From CAVPTL01 sp963727235 (GTDB taxonomy: Bacteria; Actinomycetota; Thermoleophilia; Gaiellales; JAICJC01): a DNA stretch of 64,000 bases. Positions 1 through 8,638 of the stretch are shown here, in pieces. The stretch lies in NCBI GenBank assembly GCA_963727235.1, contig CAVSFZ010000015.1:62001-126000 (forward strand). Reading direction: 5' to 3'. Both the position numbers and the translations under genes were made by a program. The notes under the pieces were generated by a model. That model saw only the letters and a program-made list of their open reading frames with translations, ran no database searches and had not been told where the DNA came from. Each line of letters starts with the position of its first letter. Position 1 is the first letter of the stretch.

Positions 1-1
1 C

Positions 2-316
2 AAGATCAAGTGTTGCGGCTTCCCGATCGTGCTGGCCCGCGAGGAGGTGGCGCTGGGCGAGCTGATCCAGCCGCTGGCCGAGGCCAAGGCCGCCGGCGCC
101 GATGCCATGGTGACGCCGTGTCCGCTCTGCCACCTGTCGCTGGATGCTTGGCAGGGCAAGGCGTCCAAGGAGGCCGACATCCAGTTCGACATGCCGATCT
201 TCCATCTGGCACAGCTGGTGGGCGCGGCGGCGGGACTGAGCTATGACGAGCTGCAGTTCAAGCGGCACATCACCAAGGCCCATCCGGCGACCGACAAGAT
301 CTACGCCGCTCAGTAG
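2..316 (+). CDS. HdrB-like CCG-domain protein, 3' end
   Basis: The last 104 residues of a protein whose 5' end lies outside the window. It carries a CCGFPI motif followed about 32 residues later by TPCPLCHLSLD. This is the second cysteine-rich CCG module (CC...CxxC) of heterodisulfide reductase subunit B and of the SdhE-type subunit of some succinate/fumarate reductases. In those families the cysteines bind non-cubane Fe-S clusters that pass electrons. The partner subunits (HdrC- or Sdh-like) would be upstream and cannot be seen, so the exact complex is undetermined. Confidence 0.75.
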   Translation, partial: KIKCCGFPIVLAREEVALGELIQPLAEAKAAGADAMVTPCPLCHLSLDAWQGKASKEADIQFDMPIFHLAQLVGAAAGLSYDELQFKRHITKAHPATDKIYAAQ

Positions 317-331
317 ATCCGAACGCGTGCG

Positions 332-1753
332 ATGACCCCGAGCTATGCCGCGCTGTTCAGGTCGCCGTATCGCGCGCTGATGGTGGCCGCCTTGGGGGCG
401 ACCTTCCTGGGGTCGCTGGACGCGTTGATGGTCACCACCGCGCTGCCGACCGCAGCCGAGGACATCGGCGGCGTGGGCCTGATCGCAGCGACCGTCGGGG
501 CCACCAGCGTGACGGTGGCGATCATCTTTCCGATCGCCGGCACCGTCATCGACCGGTCCGGCGCCGGTGTTGCGTTCACGATCGCGTGTGTGCTGTTCGT
601 GGTCGCCAACGTGGTCGGCGGGCTGGCGCAGTCGATGCCGGTGGTGACGCTCTCGCGAGCGATCCTGGGGCTGGGGGCGGGGTTCATGTTTGCGGTGCCG
701 CTGGGCCTTTTCGCGACGCGTGTGCCCGACGAGCTGCGTCCGCGGGCGTTTGGCATCAACGCCGCGATGTGGGGCGTCTCGGCTCTGGTGGGCCCGCTGC
801 TGGGCGCGGTGTTGACGTCGACGGTCGGCTGGCGCTGGGTGTTTTGGATCAACCTCCCGCTGATCGCGATCGTCGCCTGGGCGGCCAAGCTGGCACTCGG
901 TCGTCAGGCGCCGTTTGAGCGCGTGGCTGCTCACACGCCGTTGAACATCGTGGGGCCGCTGCTGCTGGGTGTGATCGTGACCGCTCTTCTGGCGGCGTCG
1001 CACCACTCCATGCCGGTGACGCTGCTGATCCCGGTGGCGGTGGCGGCGGCGGTGGGATTCGTGTGGTGGGAGCGGCGCACGTCCACCCCGGTATTCACCC
1101 ATTCCGCCAACGCGATCGCCGCCAACGTGGCAGGATTCGCGACCGGCGTGGTGTTCCTGGGGGCCGAGACCTATCTGCCGCTGCAGCTCCAGGTGGGCTT
1201 TCACCACGGTGTCCCGGTGGTCGGCGTGGCGCTGGTGTTGTGCACGCTGGGATGGTCGACCGGCTCGATGGCATCGGCTCGGCTGAACCTGTCGACCAAG
1301 TCGCAGGTGCTCCTGGGAACGTCGCTGACGGTGGGCGCCACAGTCGTGATGGCTCTGCCGACCGGGGGAGCGGCGCTGGTGATCGTCGCCTACGCGATCG
1401 GCGGTCTGGGCATGGGCGTCGCCAGCCCGGCTCTGTTCGCCGCGGTGCTCGCCGACAAGGTGGAGGGCCGGGAGGGGCAAGCCACGTCCACCATTCCGCT
1501 GACCCGCCAGATCGGTGCGGGCGTGGGGGCGGCGGTGGCGGGGATCGTCTTTGCCGCGACGCTCTCGGCGCACCAGGTGTCCGCGTCGGAGCACGTCGGG
1601 GCGTATGTGCCGGCGGTGGTGGACACGGTGCGGCTGACGTATCTGGCGGTCGCGGCGGTCGGTCTGGTGGGCGTGGTCGCCACCCGCTGGCTGTACGACG
1701 ATCGGCCCGGTCGGGCTCCGGTCGGGGTCGAGCCCGACCACGTGCCCGTGTGA
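332..1753 (+). CDS. MFS transporter, DHA2-like drug/H+ antiporter
   Basis: A 473-residue integral membrane protein, hydrophobic throughout. Its N-terminus (FLGSLDALMVTTALPT) resembles the first helix and motif D region of the 14-helix DHA2 (EmrB/QacA) family. Further along, DRSGAG falls in the loop 2-3 position and GPLLGAVL matches motif C of drug/H+ antiporters. The likely role is proton-driven export of a drug or metabolite across the cytoplasmic membrane; the substrate cannot be read from sequence. The ATG lies 15 bases after the preceding gene, so the two may be co-transcribed. There is no adjacent TetR/MarR regulator. Confidence 0.85.
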   Translation: MTPSYAALFRSPYRALMVAALGATFLGSLDALMVTTALPTAAEDIGGVGLIAATVGATSVTVAIIFPIAGTVIDRSGAGVAFTIACVLFVVANVVGGLAQSMPVVTLSRAILGLGAGFMFAVPLGLFATRVPDELRPRAFGINAAMWGVSALVGPLLGAVLTSTVGWRWVFWINLPLIAIVAWAAKLALGRQAPFERVAAHTPLNIVGPLLLGVIVTALLAASHHSMPVTLLIPVAVAAAVGFVWWERRTSTPVFTHSANAIAANVAGFATGVVFLGAETYLPLQLQVGFHHGVPVVGVALVLCTLGWSTGSMASARLNLSTKSQVLLGTSLTVGATVVMALPTGGAALVIVAYAIGGLGMGVASPALFAAVLADKVEGREGQATSTIPLTRQIGAGVGAAVAGIVFAATLSAHQVSASEHVGAYVPAVVDTVRLTYLAVAAVGLVGVVATRWLYDDRPGRAPVGVEPDHVPV

Positions 1754-1837
1754 TCCGACATGCGCCGGTTGTCGACGCGGCGATGACGATCGTGTAACGC
1801 CGCGGCCGGAATGCGCAGTGTGGTCCTGCGCGTCTGC

Positions 1838-1843
1838 CACACT
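1838..1843 (+). promoter_or_regulatory. -10-like box of recQ (leaderless)
   Basis: CACACT lies seven bases before the GTG at 1851. It deviates from TAnnnT at position one, so it is weaker than the other boxes in this window, but the spacing is the same. Confidence 0.35.
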
Positions 1844-1850
1844 GCGAACC

Positions 1851-3578
1851 GTGGGCGTGACGACTGTGGACATCGATCAGGAGCTGCGAAGCCGGTTTGG
1901 CTTCGCCGAGTTTCGAGCGGGCCAACGCGAGGCGGTGGAGGCTGTGCTGGCGGGTCGAGACGTGCTCGCGATCATGCCCACCGGTTCGGGCAAGTCGCTC
2001 TGCTACCAGCTGCCGGCGGTGGTCGGCGCGGGCCTCACGGTGGTCGTATCGCCGCTGATCGCGTTGATGCAGGATCAGCACGCGGCGCTGGTCGCGCGCG
2101 GGTTCGACGGCATCGAGATGCTCGCTTCGAGCATGTCGCGCGAGGACGTCACCGCCACCCTGGAGCGGATCGGCGAGGGTGGGACGCGGCTGGTGTACGT
2201 CGCTCCCGAGCGGTTCTCGAGCCGGAGGTTTCTGGACACGCTGGCGGCCACCAACGTGTCGCGGCTGGCTGTGGACGAGGCCCACTGTCTGTCGGAGTGG
2301 GGCCACGACTTCCGGCCGGACTACCGCCGGCTGGCCGATGTGCGCGAGCGGTTGGGCTCGCCTCCCACGATCGCGCTCACGGCCACCGCCACCCCGCGTG
2401 TCGCCAAGGACATCGTGGCCGCGCTCGGGCTGCGGGATCCGGCCACGCCGACCACCGGCTTCGATCGTGCCAATCTGTTCTTCGAGGTGATCCGGGTGGC
2501 CGGTGATGCCGGCAAGACCAAGGTGCTGGCGTCGCTTCTGCGCGAACCCGATCGGCTGCCCGCTGTCGTCTACTGCGGCCGCCGAAAGACCTGTGTCGAG
2601 GTCGCCGATCGGCTCCGGGCCGCCGGGGTCAAGGCCGAGCCCTACCATGCCGGCCTCACCCAGGACGCGCGCTCACAAACCCTCCGCGGGTTCTTGGCCG
2701 GCGATCTCGAAGTGGTCGCCGCCACCACCGCCTTCGGCATGGGCATCGACAAGGCCGATGTGCGCTCGGTGGTGCATTGGACGCTGCCGGCGTCGCCGGA
2801 GGAGTACTACCAGCAGGCGGGTCGCGCGGGACGGGATGGGCTGCCGGCTCGCTGCACACTCCTGTACAGCCCGGCCGACAAGGGGCTGATCGTGTACTTC
2901 ATCAATCGCGCCAAGCTCTCTGCCGGAGATCTCAACGGGATGCACCGGGCGCTGGCGACAGTGGCCTCGCCCGAGGGCCTGTTCGCGTCGGCTGATCGCG
3001 ACCTGCCCGGTGACGAGCCGCGGGTGGCGCTGGCGGTGCTGGAGCGGGCGGGAGCACTGGAGCTGTTCCCGGCGCCCTCCGGCCATGTCTCGGGGCGGCT
3101 GGCGGCGCCGCGGCTGTCCCCCAAGCACGTTGCCGCGGGCATGATCGCCGGTCGCCGGGTGGAGCGGCAGCGGTGGGACCGGCTGAAGGCGATCGATGCC
3201 TATGCCACCACGGCCGGGTGCCGTCGCAAGGTGTTGCTCGAATACTTCGGTGACGCCCCCGCCGCGCGGCCGGACGAGGTCTGCTGTGACGGTCACGCGT
3301 CGACGGTCGCCCCTGCGATTCCCGGTGTGGACGTCTCGGCGGCGGTGCTGCACGCGGTGGACGAGACCAACGGCGCGGTTGGCCGCTCCCGGCTCACGGC
3401 GATCCTGCGCGGGTCCGGCGCCAAGGCGCTCAAGAGCGCCGGCCACGACCGGCTGGACAGTCACGGTGCCCTGGTACACATGACCCAAGACGACGTGATG
3501 GCGGCCATCGACGGGATGATCGCGGCCGGCACGCTGCGGAAGACCGACGGGCCGTATCCGCTGGTGCGCAGGGCCTGA
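1851..3578 (+). CDS. recQ: ATP-dependent DNA helicase RecQ
   Basis: A 575-residue superfamily 2 DNA helicase. Visible motifs are Walker A TGSGKS (residues about 44-49), VDEAHCLSEWGHDF (Walker B and aromatic loop, about 140), TATATPRV and GRAGRDG (motif VI, about 325). The RQC zinc-binding cysteines follow (GCRRKVLLEYF...CCDGH), then a short winged-helix-like C-terminus. No clear HRDC domain is seen. It unwinds recombination and replication intermediates. I chose the GTG at 1851 because a CACACT -10-like box sits seven bases upstream (leaderless arrangement); an earlier GTG at 1818 is in frame. The 3' end faces the YhaN-like gene across two palindromes. Confidence 0.93.
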   Translation: MGVTTVDIDQELRSRFGFAEFRAGQREAVEAVLAGRDVLAIMPTGSGKSLCYQLPAVVGAGLTVVVSPLIALMQDQHAALVARGFDGIEMLASSMSREDVTATLERIGEGGTRLVYVAPERFSSRRFLDTLAATNVSRLAVDEAHCLSEWGHDFRPDYRRLADVRERLGSPPTIALTATATPRVAKDIVAALGLRDPATPTTGFDRANLFFEVIRVAGDAGKTKVLASLLREPDRLPAVVYCGRRKTCVEVADRLRAAGVKAEPYHAGLTQDARSQTLRGFLAGDLEVVAATTAFGMGIDKADVRSVVHWTLPASPEEYYQQAGRAGRDGLPARCTLLYSPADKGLIVYFINRAKLSAGDLNGMHRALATVASPEGLFASADRDLPGDEPRVALAVLERAGALELFPAPSGHVSGRLAAPRLSPKHVAAGMIAGRRVERQRWDRLKAIDAYATTAGCRRKVLLEYFGDAPAARPDEVCCDGHASTVAPAIPGVDVSAAVLHAVDETNGAVGRSRLTAILRGSGAKALKSAGHDRLDSHGALVHMTQDDVMAAIDGMIAAGTLRKTDGPYPLVRRA

Positions 3579-3593
3579 GGCTGGTCAGGGTGC

Positions 3594-3640
3594 CTGTCGG
3601 GTGAATAATTGGTGCCAGGCACCAATTATTCACCCGACAG
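3594..3640. repeat. Stop-codon palindrome, copy 1 (extended, 47 nt)
   Basis: A perfect 47-nt palindrome around a central A. The core is GTGAATAATT-GGTGCC-A-GGCACC and its mirror, extended on both sides by CTGTCGG/CCGACAG. It begins 16 bases after the recQ stop. It belongs to a family of eight in this window. As RNA either strand can fold into a 23-bp hairpin, but no U-tract follows. Confidence 0.9.
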
Positions 3641-3647
3641 CGTGGGG

Positions 3648-3678
3648 GTGAATAACGGTGCCGGGCACCGTTATTCAC
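3648..3678. repeat. Stop-codon palindrome, copy 2
   Basis: A 31-nt palindrome, GTGAATAAC-GGTGCC-G-GGCACC and mirror. Its last bases contain the TGA stop (3675-3677, minus strand) of the YhaN-like gene. It lies seven bases after copy 1, the only tandem pair in the window. Confidence 0.9.
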
Positions 3679-5840
3679 AGCTCGAGCAGGGTGGTGGAGT
3701 CGGGGGCGAGTTCGGCGGCGTCGCGCTGGGTGGTGAAGACGACGATCTGGCGGTCGCCGGCCAGGTCGGTCAGGACCTCCAGCGCCGCGCGCATGCGTTC
3801 TCGGTCGAGATGGGCGAAGGGCTCGTCCAGCAGCACCGGCAGCGGTTCGCTGCTGGGGGCGATCAGCTGCACCAGCTCGAGGCGCTGCATCAGGTACACC
3901 AGCCGTTGGGTGCCGGCGGAGACCTGCGCCAGGTCGATCACCGCACCAGTCTCAGGGGCTTCCAGGCGCACCGACAGGTCGTCGGCCACGAATGCCCTGC
4001 CGTAGCGGCCGCCCGTGGCCCGCACGAGGTTTCGCTCGAGCGCGGCGTTCAGGCGCGGAGCGAAGTCGCGGTACGTCTCCGCCACCGTCTCCTGCAGCTC
4101 GCTCTCGGCCAGCTTCAGCACGCCTTCCAGCCGCTGCAGGCGGGTCAGCTCGTCCTCGGCTGCATCCAGCTGCTCTTGCAGCGCCCCCGTGTCCGGCACC
4201 AGCCGCAGCCGCTCGGCGGCGGTGGCCCGCAGGCTGCCGGCGTCAACGGCGGTCTGCCGGGCTGACGACCGCAGCCGGGCAAGCTCCGCCTCGATGTCGG
4301 CGGGGTCGCGCTCCGCACCGGCCGCGTTGCGGTGCCCGTTGAGTGACCGCTCCAGCTCGGCGCAGCGCTGCTGCACCTGTTCCAGGCTGCCGCCGTTGAG
4401 CAGCGTGTCGAGTTCGGCCTCGGCCTGTTTGCGGCGACGCTCGGCATCGATCCTGGATGTGTGGGCCCGCATGTGCTCGTCGTAGGTGGCAAGCGCCTGG
4501 GAGATCCCCTGGGGGCTTGTGTCGTTGCTCTCCAGCATCTCGGCCAGACGCTCCGCGGTGGCCTCGAACTCAGCGTCGACCGTCGCGATCTTGGCCAGCT
4601 CGATCTCGAGGCCCTTGGCTCGATCGCGGCGATCGGCAGCCTCGCGGTCGCGCTGCTCGCGGGCCGCTTGGCGGCGGGCATCGTAGGCTCGGCGGGTGAC
4701 GGTCGCCGCCGCAACGCCGGCCACCAGTACGAGCACGCCTGCCACGACCAGCAGCGTCGAGAGCACCAGGCCCGCAGCTGCGGCCGCAGCGCCGACGGCG
4801 GCGACCGCCCAGCCGGCGCGAGAGGGTCCGGGGGGGTCGACAGGATCGACCCCGGGGATGCGCAGCTCCTCCAGCTTCCCCACGGCCGCCGATTGCCGCG
4901 GGCGGCTGCGGTTGCGCTCGGCGAGCAGATGCTCATACCGTTCCCGTGCTCCGGCAATGCCGGGGATCGGCGCGAACTGCGCCAGCGCCACCGAGCCTTG
5001 CACCGCAGCGGTGGCCGCCTGCAGTTCGCGATTGAGCCCCTCGGCCCGGGTGACGGTGGCCCGCAGCGATCGCCAGCGCGCCCCTTCGAGCGCGAACTCG
5101 AGCTCGCGGATGCGGCGCTCGAGTGCGCCGGTCTGCTCGGCGGCCTGATCGCGTTCGGCTGACAGCTGTTCGGCCTCGGCTCGGGTGGCGACGGCGTCGG
5201 AAAGCTGTGCTCGAAGGTCGGCGACCTGCGCTTCCGCACGGGGCAGCGGGTTGCTCTGGTTGCGGTTGAGGCCGACCAGCTGCTTGCGGCGCGCCCGCAG
5301 GCGCTCGACCGCAGTCTGACTGCTCGAATCCGACTGGGACTGACCGGCGGCGCGCTCGATCGCCTCGCGCACATCGGTCGTGCCGGTCACGATCTGCGCC
5401 AGCTCGTCCTGACCGACCGACCCCACTCGCAGATACACGTCGCGTCCCACGCCGTGCAGCGTCTCGGCCAGAACGTCGGTGTTGGTACCGGCGCCGTGGG
5501 CGGACGAGAGGTCGTCGCCGGTTGCCGAATCGATGACTGCGAACTGCTGCCGATCGTAGTCCCAGTCGATCCGCAGGCGGCGCCCACTGCTGTGCTCCAG
5601 TTCAACCGTGGCGGAGTAGCGGTCGCTCTGCCAAGGCCGGTGGCGCTCGATCACAGCGGTGTGCTTGGCCAGCCGGCGACCGCTGGGAGCGAGGCCGAAG
5701 GTGGCAGCAGACAGCGCAGCGTGCAGAGTCGACTTGCCGGCCTCGTTGGGCCCGTGCACGATCGTGAGGCCTGGCCCGAACTCGAACTCCCGCTCGCGGA
5801 ACCGCCCGAACCCGTGCAGGCGCAGCGATGTGATTCTCAT
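3675..5840 (-). CDS. YhaN/SbcC-like AAA ATPase with central membrane hairpin
   Basis: A 721-residue SMC/RecN-like ATPase. The Walker A motif GPNEAGKST is at residues 30-38. Near the C-terminus are an ABC-like signature region (VSAGTQRLVYLMQRL) and Walker B with D-loop (LPVLLDEPFAHLD, about 670). Long Arg/Glu/Ala-rich coiled coils fill the middle. They are interrupted at about residues 338-385 by two hydrophobic stretches (AVAAVGAAAAAAGLVL, LLVVAGVLVLVAGV) that look like a transmembrane hairpin, as in Bacillus YhaN and unlike SbcC. It overlaps the upstream phosphoesterase gene by four bases (ATGA), so it probably forms an SbcCD-like DNA-end processing pair. The stop codon lies inside palindrome copy 2. 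Confidence 0.85.
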   Translation of the reverse strand: MRITSLRLHGFGRFREREFEFGPGLTIVHGPNEAGKSTLHAALSAATFGLAPSGRRLAKHTAVIERHRPWQSDRYSATVELEHSSGRRLRIDWDYDRQQFAVIDSATGDDLSSAHGAGTNTDVLAETLHGVGRDVYLRVGSVGQDELAQIVTGTTDVREAIERAAGQSQSDSSSQTAVERLRARRKQLVGLNRNQSNPLPRAEAQVADLRAQLSDAVATRAEAEQLSAERDQAAEQTGALERRIRELEFALEGARWRSLRATVTRAEGLNRELQAATAAVQGSVALAQFAPIPGIAGARERYEHLLAERNRSRPRQSAAVGKLEELRIPGVDPVDPPGPSRAGWAVAAVGAAAAAAGLVLSTLLVVAGVLVLVAGVAAATVTRRAYDARRQAAREQRDREAADRRDRAKGLEIELAKIATVDAEFEATAERLAEMLESNDTSPQGISQALATYDEHMRAHTSRIDAERRRKQAEAELDTLLNGGSLEQVQQRCAELERSLNGHRNAAGAERDPADIEAELARLRSSARQTAVDAGSLRATAAERLRLVPDTGALQEQLDAAEDELTRLQRLEGVLKLAESELQETVAETYRDFAPRLNAALERNLVRATGGRYGRAFVADDLSVRLEAPETGAVIDLAQVSAGTQRLVYLMQRLELVQLIAPSSEPLPVLLDEPFAHLDRERMRAALEVLTDLAGDRQIVVFTTQRDAAELAPDSTTLLEL

Positions 5841-6925
5841 GCGACCAGCTCCGCGTGCCCGTCCATCGCCCGCAGGCCGGCGATCGCCGCATCGGTTGCC
5901 AGCGGATCGTCACTCGCCAGCAAGCGGGCCACGAACCGACCCCGCACCGAGCCTTCCTGAGCGATCGCGTGGAGGTCATAGGCGGGTCGGGTGTGGTCGA
6001 TCACCACCAGCTCGGCCAGGCCCTGGCCACAGCGCTCGGCCAGCAGCCGAGGATCGATCTCGCAGGAGGGCTCCACCAGCCCGGTCAGGATCGCGCGCAG
6101 GGAGCTGCCGGCGAACTCCGCGGCTGCCGCCGCCAGAGTCGCCTCGATCTGCGTGGACGTCGCCGCGCCGGAGGCGTCGAGGGTGGCCTCGGCGTACCGT
6201 CGCCGAGCGATCTCGTGGAACTCCCAGGTGACCGTGCCATCGCTGTGCGTCTCGAGTACCGCCGCGCCGTGGGTACCGAACCGCTCGCCCCAGCCGAGCG
6301 GCTCGAGCGAGCCGGGGTAGGCCAGGAAGGCGTCGCTGCGGCCGTCGTGAAAATGTCCGAGCATCACGAACCGTGCGCCCGTGGCGATGAGCTGCTGACG
6401 CGTCAGCGGACGGTGCCCTGGCTCATCCGCCCACTGCTCGCCGGTGAGGGCCCCATGGATCAGGAGCAGGTGACAGCCGCCGTCCTGCGGGGCTCGCCAA
6501 TCGGCGACGGCGTTGGCGGAGCAATGCTTGGCGGTGAACGCGGCGCCCCACACCGTCACCTCGAGGTCGAGTGGGAACGGTTCGATCAGGTCGTTCCTGA
6601 ACACGTGGACGTTGTGTGGCCAGCTGGTGCGCTGCCACACCGAGCCGGGCATGTATGGGTCGTGGTTCCCCGGTGTGATCAGCACGGGCACGTGAGCATC
6701 TGCCAGAGCGTTGCGAAGGAACTCGACGGTGTCCTCGCGCACGAAGTCGTGCTCGTAGGTGTCTCCCGCGATGCAGACCGCGTCCACGCCTCGGTCGCGG
6801 CCGAGCGTCAATGCGCGCGTCAGGGCATCGCGCAGCTCGGCTCGGCGACGGTCGGCGTGATGCCGCGTTTCGGCGCCTCGAAAGACGCGGTCGAGATGGA
6901 TGTCGGCGATGTGGAGGAGCTTCAT
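5837..6925 (-). CDS. SbcD-like metallophosphoesterase (DNA exonuclease)
   Basis: A 362-residue calcineurin-type phosphoesterase. The metal-binding motifs are in the expected order: HIADIHLD (residues about 5-12), GDTYEHD, TPGNHDPY, LLIHGALTG and MLGHFHDG. This is the SbcD/Mre11 arrangement, and the gene is translationally coupled to the SbcC/YhaN-like ATPase, so a role as the nuclease subunit in DNA repair is likely. The ATG at 6925 is preferred over upstream in-frame codons because MKLLHIADIHLD is the normal N-terminus of the family and a TACAAT box lies just upstream. Confidence 0.88.
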   Translation of the reverse strand: MKLLHIADIHLDRVFRGAETRHHADRRRAELRDALTRALTLGRDRGVDAVCIAGDTYEHDFVREDTVEFLRNALADAHVPVLITPGNHDPYMPGSVWQRTSWPHNVHVFRNDLIEPFPLDLEVTVWGAAFTAKHCSANAVADWRAPQDGGCHLLLIHGALTGEQWADEPGHRPLTRQQLIATGARFVMLGHFHDGRSDAFLAYPGSLEPLGWGERFGTHGAAVLETHSDGTVTWEFHEIARRRYAEATLDASGAATSTQIEATLAAAAAEFAGSSLRAILTGLVEPSCEIDPRLLAERCGQGLAELVVIDHTRPAYDLHAIAQEGSVRGRFVARLLASDDPLATDAAIAGLRAMDGHAELVA

Positions 6926-6935
6926 GGGGCCAAGA

Positions 6936-6941
6936 ATTGTA
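6936..6941 (-). promoter_or_regulatory. -10 box of the SbcD-like/YhaN-like operon
   Basis: On the minus strand TACAAT lies ten bases before the ATG of the phosphoesterase gene, implying a leaderless or near-leaderless transcript. No convincing -35 is seen. Confidence 0.5.
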
Positions 6942-7049
6942 TGTGGCGGGTCGGTCGTACCTCCGACCTCGAATAACGTCCCCCGCGGCGGCGCCGTGCG
7001 TGGGCGAAACCGGCACAGCTCGACACACATGCGCGACGGGCACCGGCGC

Positions 7050-7055
7050 TACCGT
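7050..7055 (+). promoter_or_regulatory. -10 box of the thermonuclease gene
   Basis: TACCGT (TAnnnT) lies seven bases before the ATG at 7063, the spacing seen for other leaderless starts here. Confidence 0.4.
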
Positions 7056-7062
7056 CGTCTGC

Positions 7063-7560
7063 ATGAAACGAGCCTTCCCGGTACTCGCGGTGGTCGCCGT
7101 TGTGGTCGTGGCGGTGATGTGGCATCGCCTCCAGAGCGACAGCCCGCCGATCTCGCACGGCACCGTCTCGCGCGTGGTCGACGGCGACACCATCTACGTG
7201 TCCGGGGGTGGGCGGTCGCAGGATGTCCGCCTGATCGGGATCGATACGCCCGAGACGGTCGACCCCGATCGACCGGTGGGCTGCTACGGCCCTCAGGCCT
7301 CGGAGTTTGTGAAGCACTGGCTCACCGGGCGATCGGTCAAGCTGGTGTACGACCGCGAAACCCACGACAAGTACGGACGCTTCCTGGCGTATGTGTACGT
7401 CGACGGCACACGGCCGGTGTCGGTCGAGCAGCGCCTGCTGCGGCTCGGCTACGCACGCACGCTCGCGATCCCGCCGAACACCGCGCACGCCGCGGAGTAC
7501 GCATCCATCGAGCGGGCGGCCGCGCTGGCCGGCCGTGGTCTCTGGAGCGCATGCCGGTGA
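7063..7560 (+). CDS. Staphylococcal nuclease-like secreted endonuclease
   Basis: A 165-residue protein. An N-terminal hydrophobic segment (about residues 4-20) is a signal peptide or membrane anchor. An SNase/thermonuclease domain follows, with VVDGDTIYV, RLIGIDTPE (catalytic Arg and Asp region), ETHDKYGRFLAYVYVD (catalytic Glu/Asp and Tyr-Gly-Arg) and LLRLGYAR. These Ca-dependent enzymes cleave DNA and RNA; here it would act outside the membrane. It is divergent from the SbcD-like gene and followed by a small membrane protein gene. Confidence 0.88.
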   Translation: MKRAFPVLAVVAVVVVAVMWHRLQSDSPPISHGTVSRVVDGDTIYVSGGGRSQDVRLIGIDTPETVDPDRPVGCYGPQASEFVKHWLTGRSVKLVYDRETHDKYGRFLAYVYVDGTRPVSVEQRLLRLGYARTLAIPPNTAHAAEYASIERAAALAGRGLWSACR

Positions 7561-7568
7561 AAGATCAC

Positions 7569-7574
7569 TAGACT
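7569..7574 (+). promoter_or_regulatory. -10 box of the 66-aa gene (leaderless)
   Basis: TAGACT ends eight bases before the ATG at 7583, with no room for a Shine-Dalgarno site. The identical hexamer and spacing precede the gene at 27868. Confidence 0.5.
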
Positions 7575-7582
7575 TGGCCGGA

Positions 7583-7783
7583 ATGTCGCGCTTGGTGAAA
7601 ATTGCAGTACTGGCTGTCGCGGCGGCCGCGGTGGCCCACTACCTGTACGACCGTGACGAGGCCGTACCGGCATCGGGCAACGGCCACTCCAGCGACGCTG
7701 ACCGCACAGCCGTACTCAAGGAGCGGATCGCAGCCGCCCGCCGGCGGTTGCGAGACGAGCTCGACAGCGTGCGTGGCGAGTAG
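7583..7783 (+). CDS. Small single-pass membrane protein, unknown
   Basis: A 66-residue protein: one N-terminal hydrophobic helix (about residues 5-20), a short Asp/Ser-rich linker, then a charged, probably helical tail (LKERIAAARRRLRDEL). No family is recognised. It overlaps the following phosphoesterase gene by 11 bases and has its own TAGACT -10 box, which supports real expression. It is probably co-translated with, and may assist, the membrane-anchored phosphoesterase. Confidence 0.6.
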   Translation: MSRLVKIAVLAVAAAAVAHYLYDRDEAVPASGNGHSSDADRTAVLKERIAAARRRLRDELDSVRGE

Positions 7784-8612
7784 GGCTGCCCGACTTTCGT
7801 CGGCCGCCACCGCCGCTGCAGTCGGACTCGGAGCCTGGGGGCTGTTCGAGGCCCAGTGGCTGCGTGAACGAACGCTGGAGGTGCCCGTTGCCGGGCTTCC
7901 GCCGGCGCTGGACGGCCTCAGCATCCTGCACCTGTCCGACTTCCATGCCGGTACGCCGTCGCTGAACATGCGCGCGCTGCGCAAGGCGATTGACTTTGGA
8001 GTGGCCGCCCGCCCCGACCTGGTGGCGGTGACCGGTGACGTCGTCAGCCATCCCCGGGCAACCCGGCGGGTGGCCGCCGAGCTGGCCCGGCTGAGCCCGC
8101 CGCTGGGCACCTTCGCGGTCACCGGCAACCACGAGGTGGCCTCCACCAATGACCCCTTTTCGCAGCCGGTGGTGATCGAGGACTGGAGCCCGGCGCAGGT
8201 CCGGCTGCTGCGTGACGAGTCCGCGACGGTACGTCATGGAGGCGTCGCTATCGAGATCGCCGGATCGGACGCTGACACGTGGCTGGGTGAAGGGGGGAGG
8301 CCGGCCGAGACGCTGTTTCACGAGCCCGGTGCGTTTCGGATCCTGCTTGCCCATTTCCCCGACGTGGCTGCGCGGATTCCGATGGGCACCTGCTCGCTGG
8401 TGCTGGCCGGGCATCTGCACGGCGGCCAGATTTGCATCCCTACGCTGACGGGAAAGCGCCGGCTGTCGCACAACCGCTGGATCTTCGAGGAGGGCGTGAT
8501 TCAGCACGGCACCATCACCGTGGTGGTTTCACGAGGCACCGGCACAACGCTCCTGCCGTTCCGGTTTTTGGCCCGCCCCGAAGCCTGCCTCTTGCGCCTC
8601 CGCCCCGTGTGA
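7773..8612 (+). CDS. Membrane-anchored metallophosphoesterase
   Basis: A 279-residue YkuE/YaeI-like phosphoesterase. After an N-terminal hydrophobic segment come LHLSDFHAG, VTGDVVSH, VTGNHEV, LLAHFPDV and LAGHLHGGQI, a complete dinuclear metal site. Relatives hydrolyse phosphodiester bonds in lipids or nucleotides at the membrane surface (for example UDP-diacylglucosamine-type substrates), but the substrate is not evident here. The GTG at 7773 is preferred because it gives the membrane segment and a short overlap with the preceding small gene. Confidence 0.8.
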   Translation: MASRAARLSSAATAAAVGLGAWGLFEAQWLRERTLEVPVAGLPPALDGLSILHLSDFHAGTPSLNMRALRKAIDFGVAARPDLVAVTGDVVSHPRATRRVAAELARLSPPLGTFAVTGNHEVASTNDPFSQPVVIEDWSPAQVRLLRDESATVRHGGVAIEIAGSDADTWLGEGGRPAETLFHEPGAFRILLAHFPDVAARIPMGTCSLVLAGHLHGGQICIPTLTGKRRLSHNRWIFEEGVIQHGTITVVVSRGTGTTLLPFRFLARPEACLLRLRPV

Positions 8613-8624
8613 CCGATCGATCCG

Positions 8625-8630
8625 TATACT
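8625..8630 (+). promoter_or_regulatory. -10 box of the Asp23-like gene (leaderless)
   Basis: TATACT is a near-consensus -10 hexamer and ends eight bases before the ATG at 8639, predicting a leaderless mRNA. Confidence 0.6.
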
Positions 8631-8638
8631 CGACCCCG

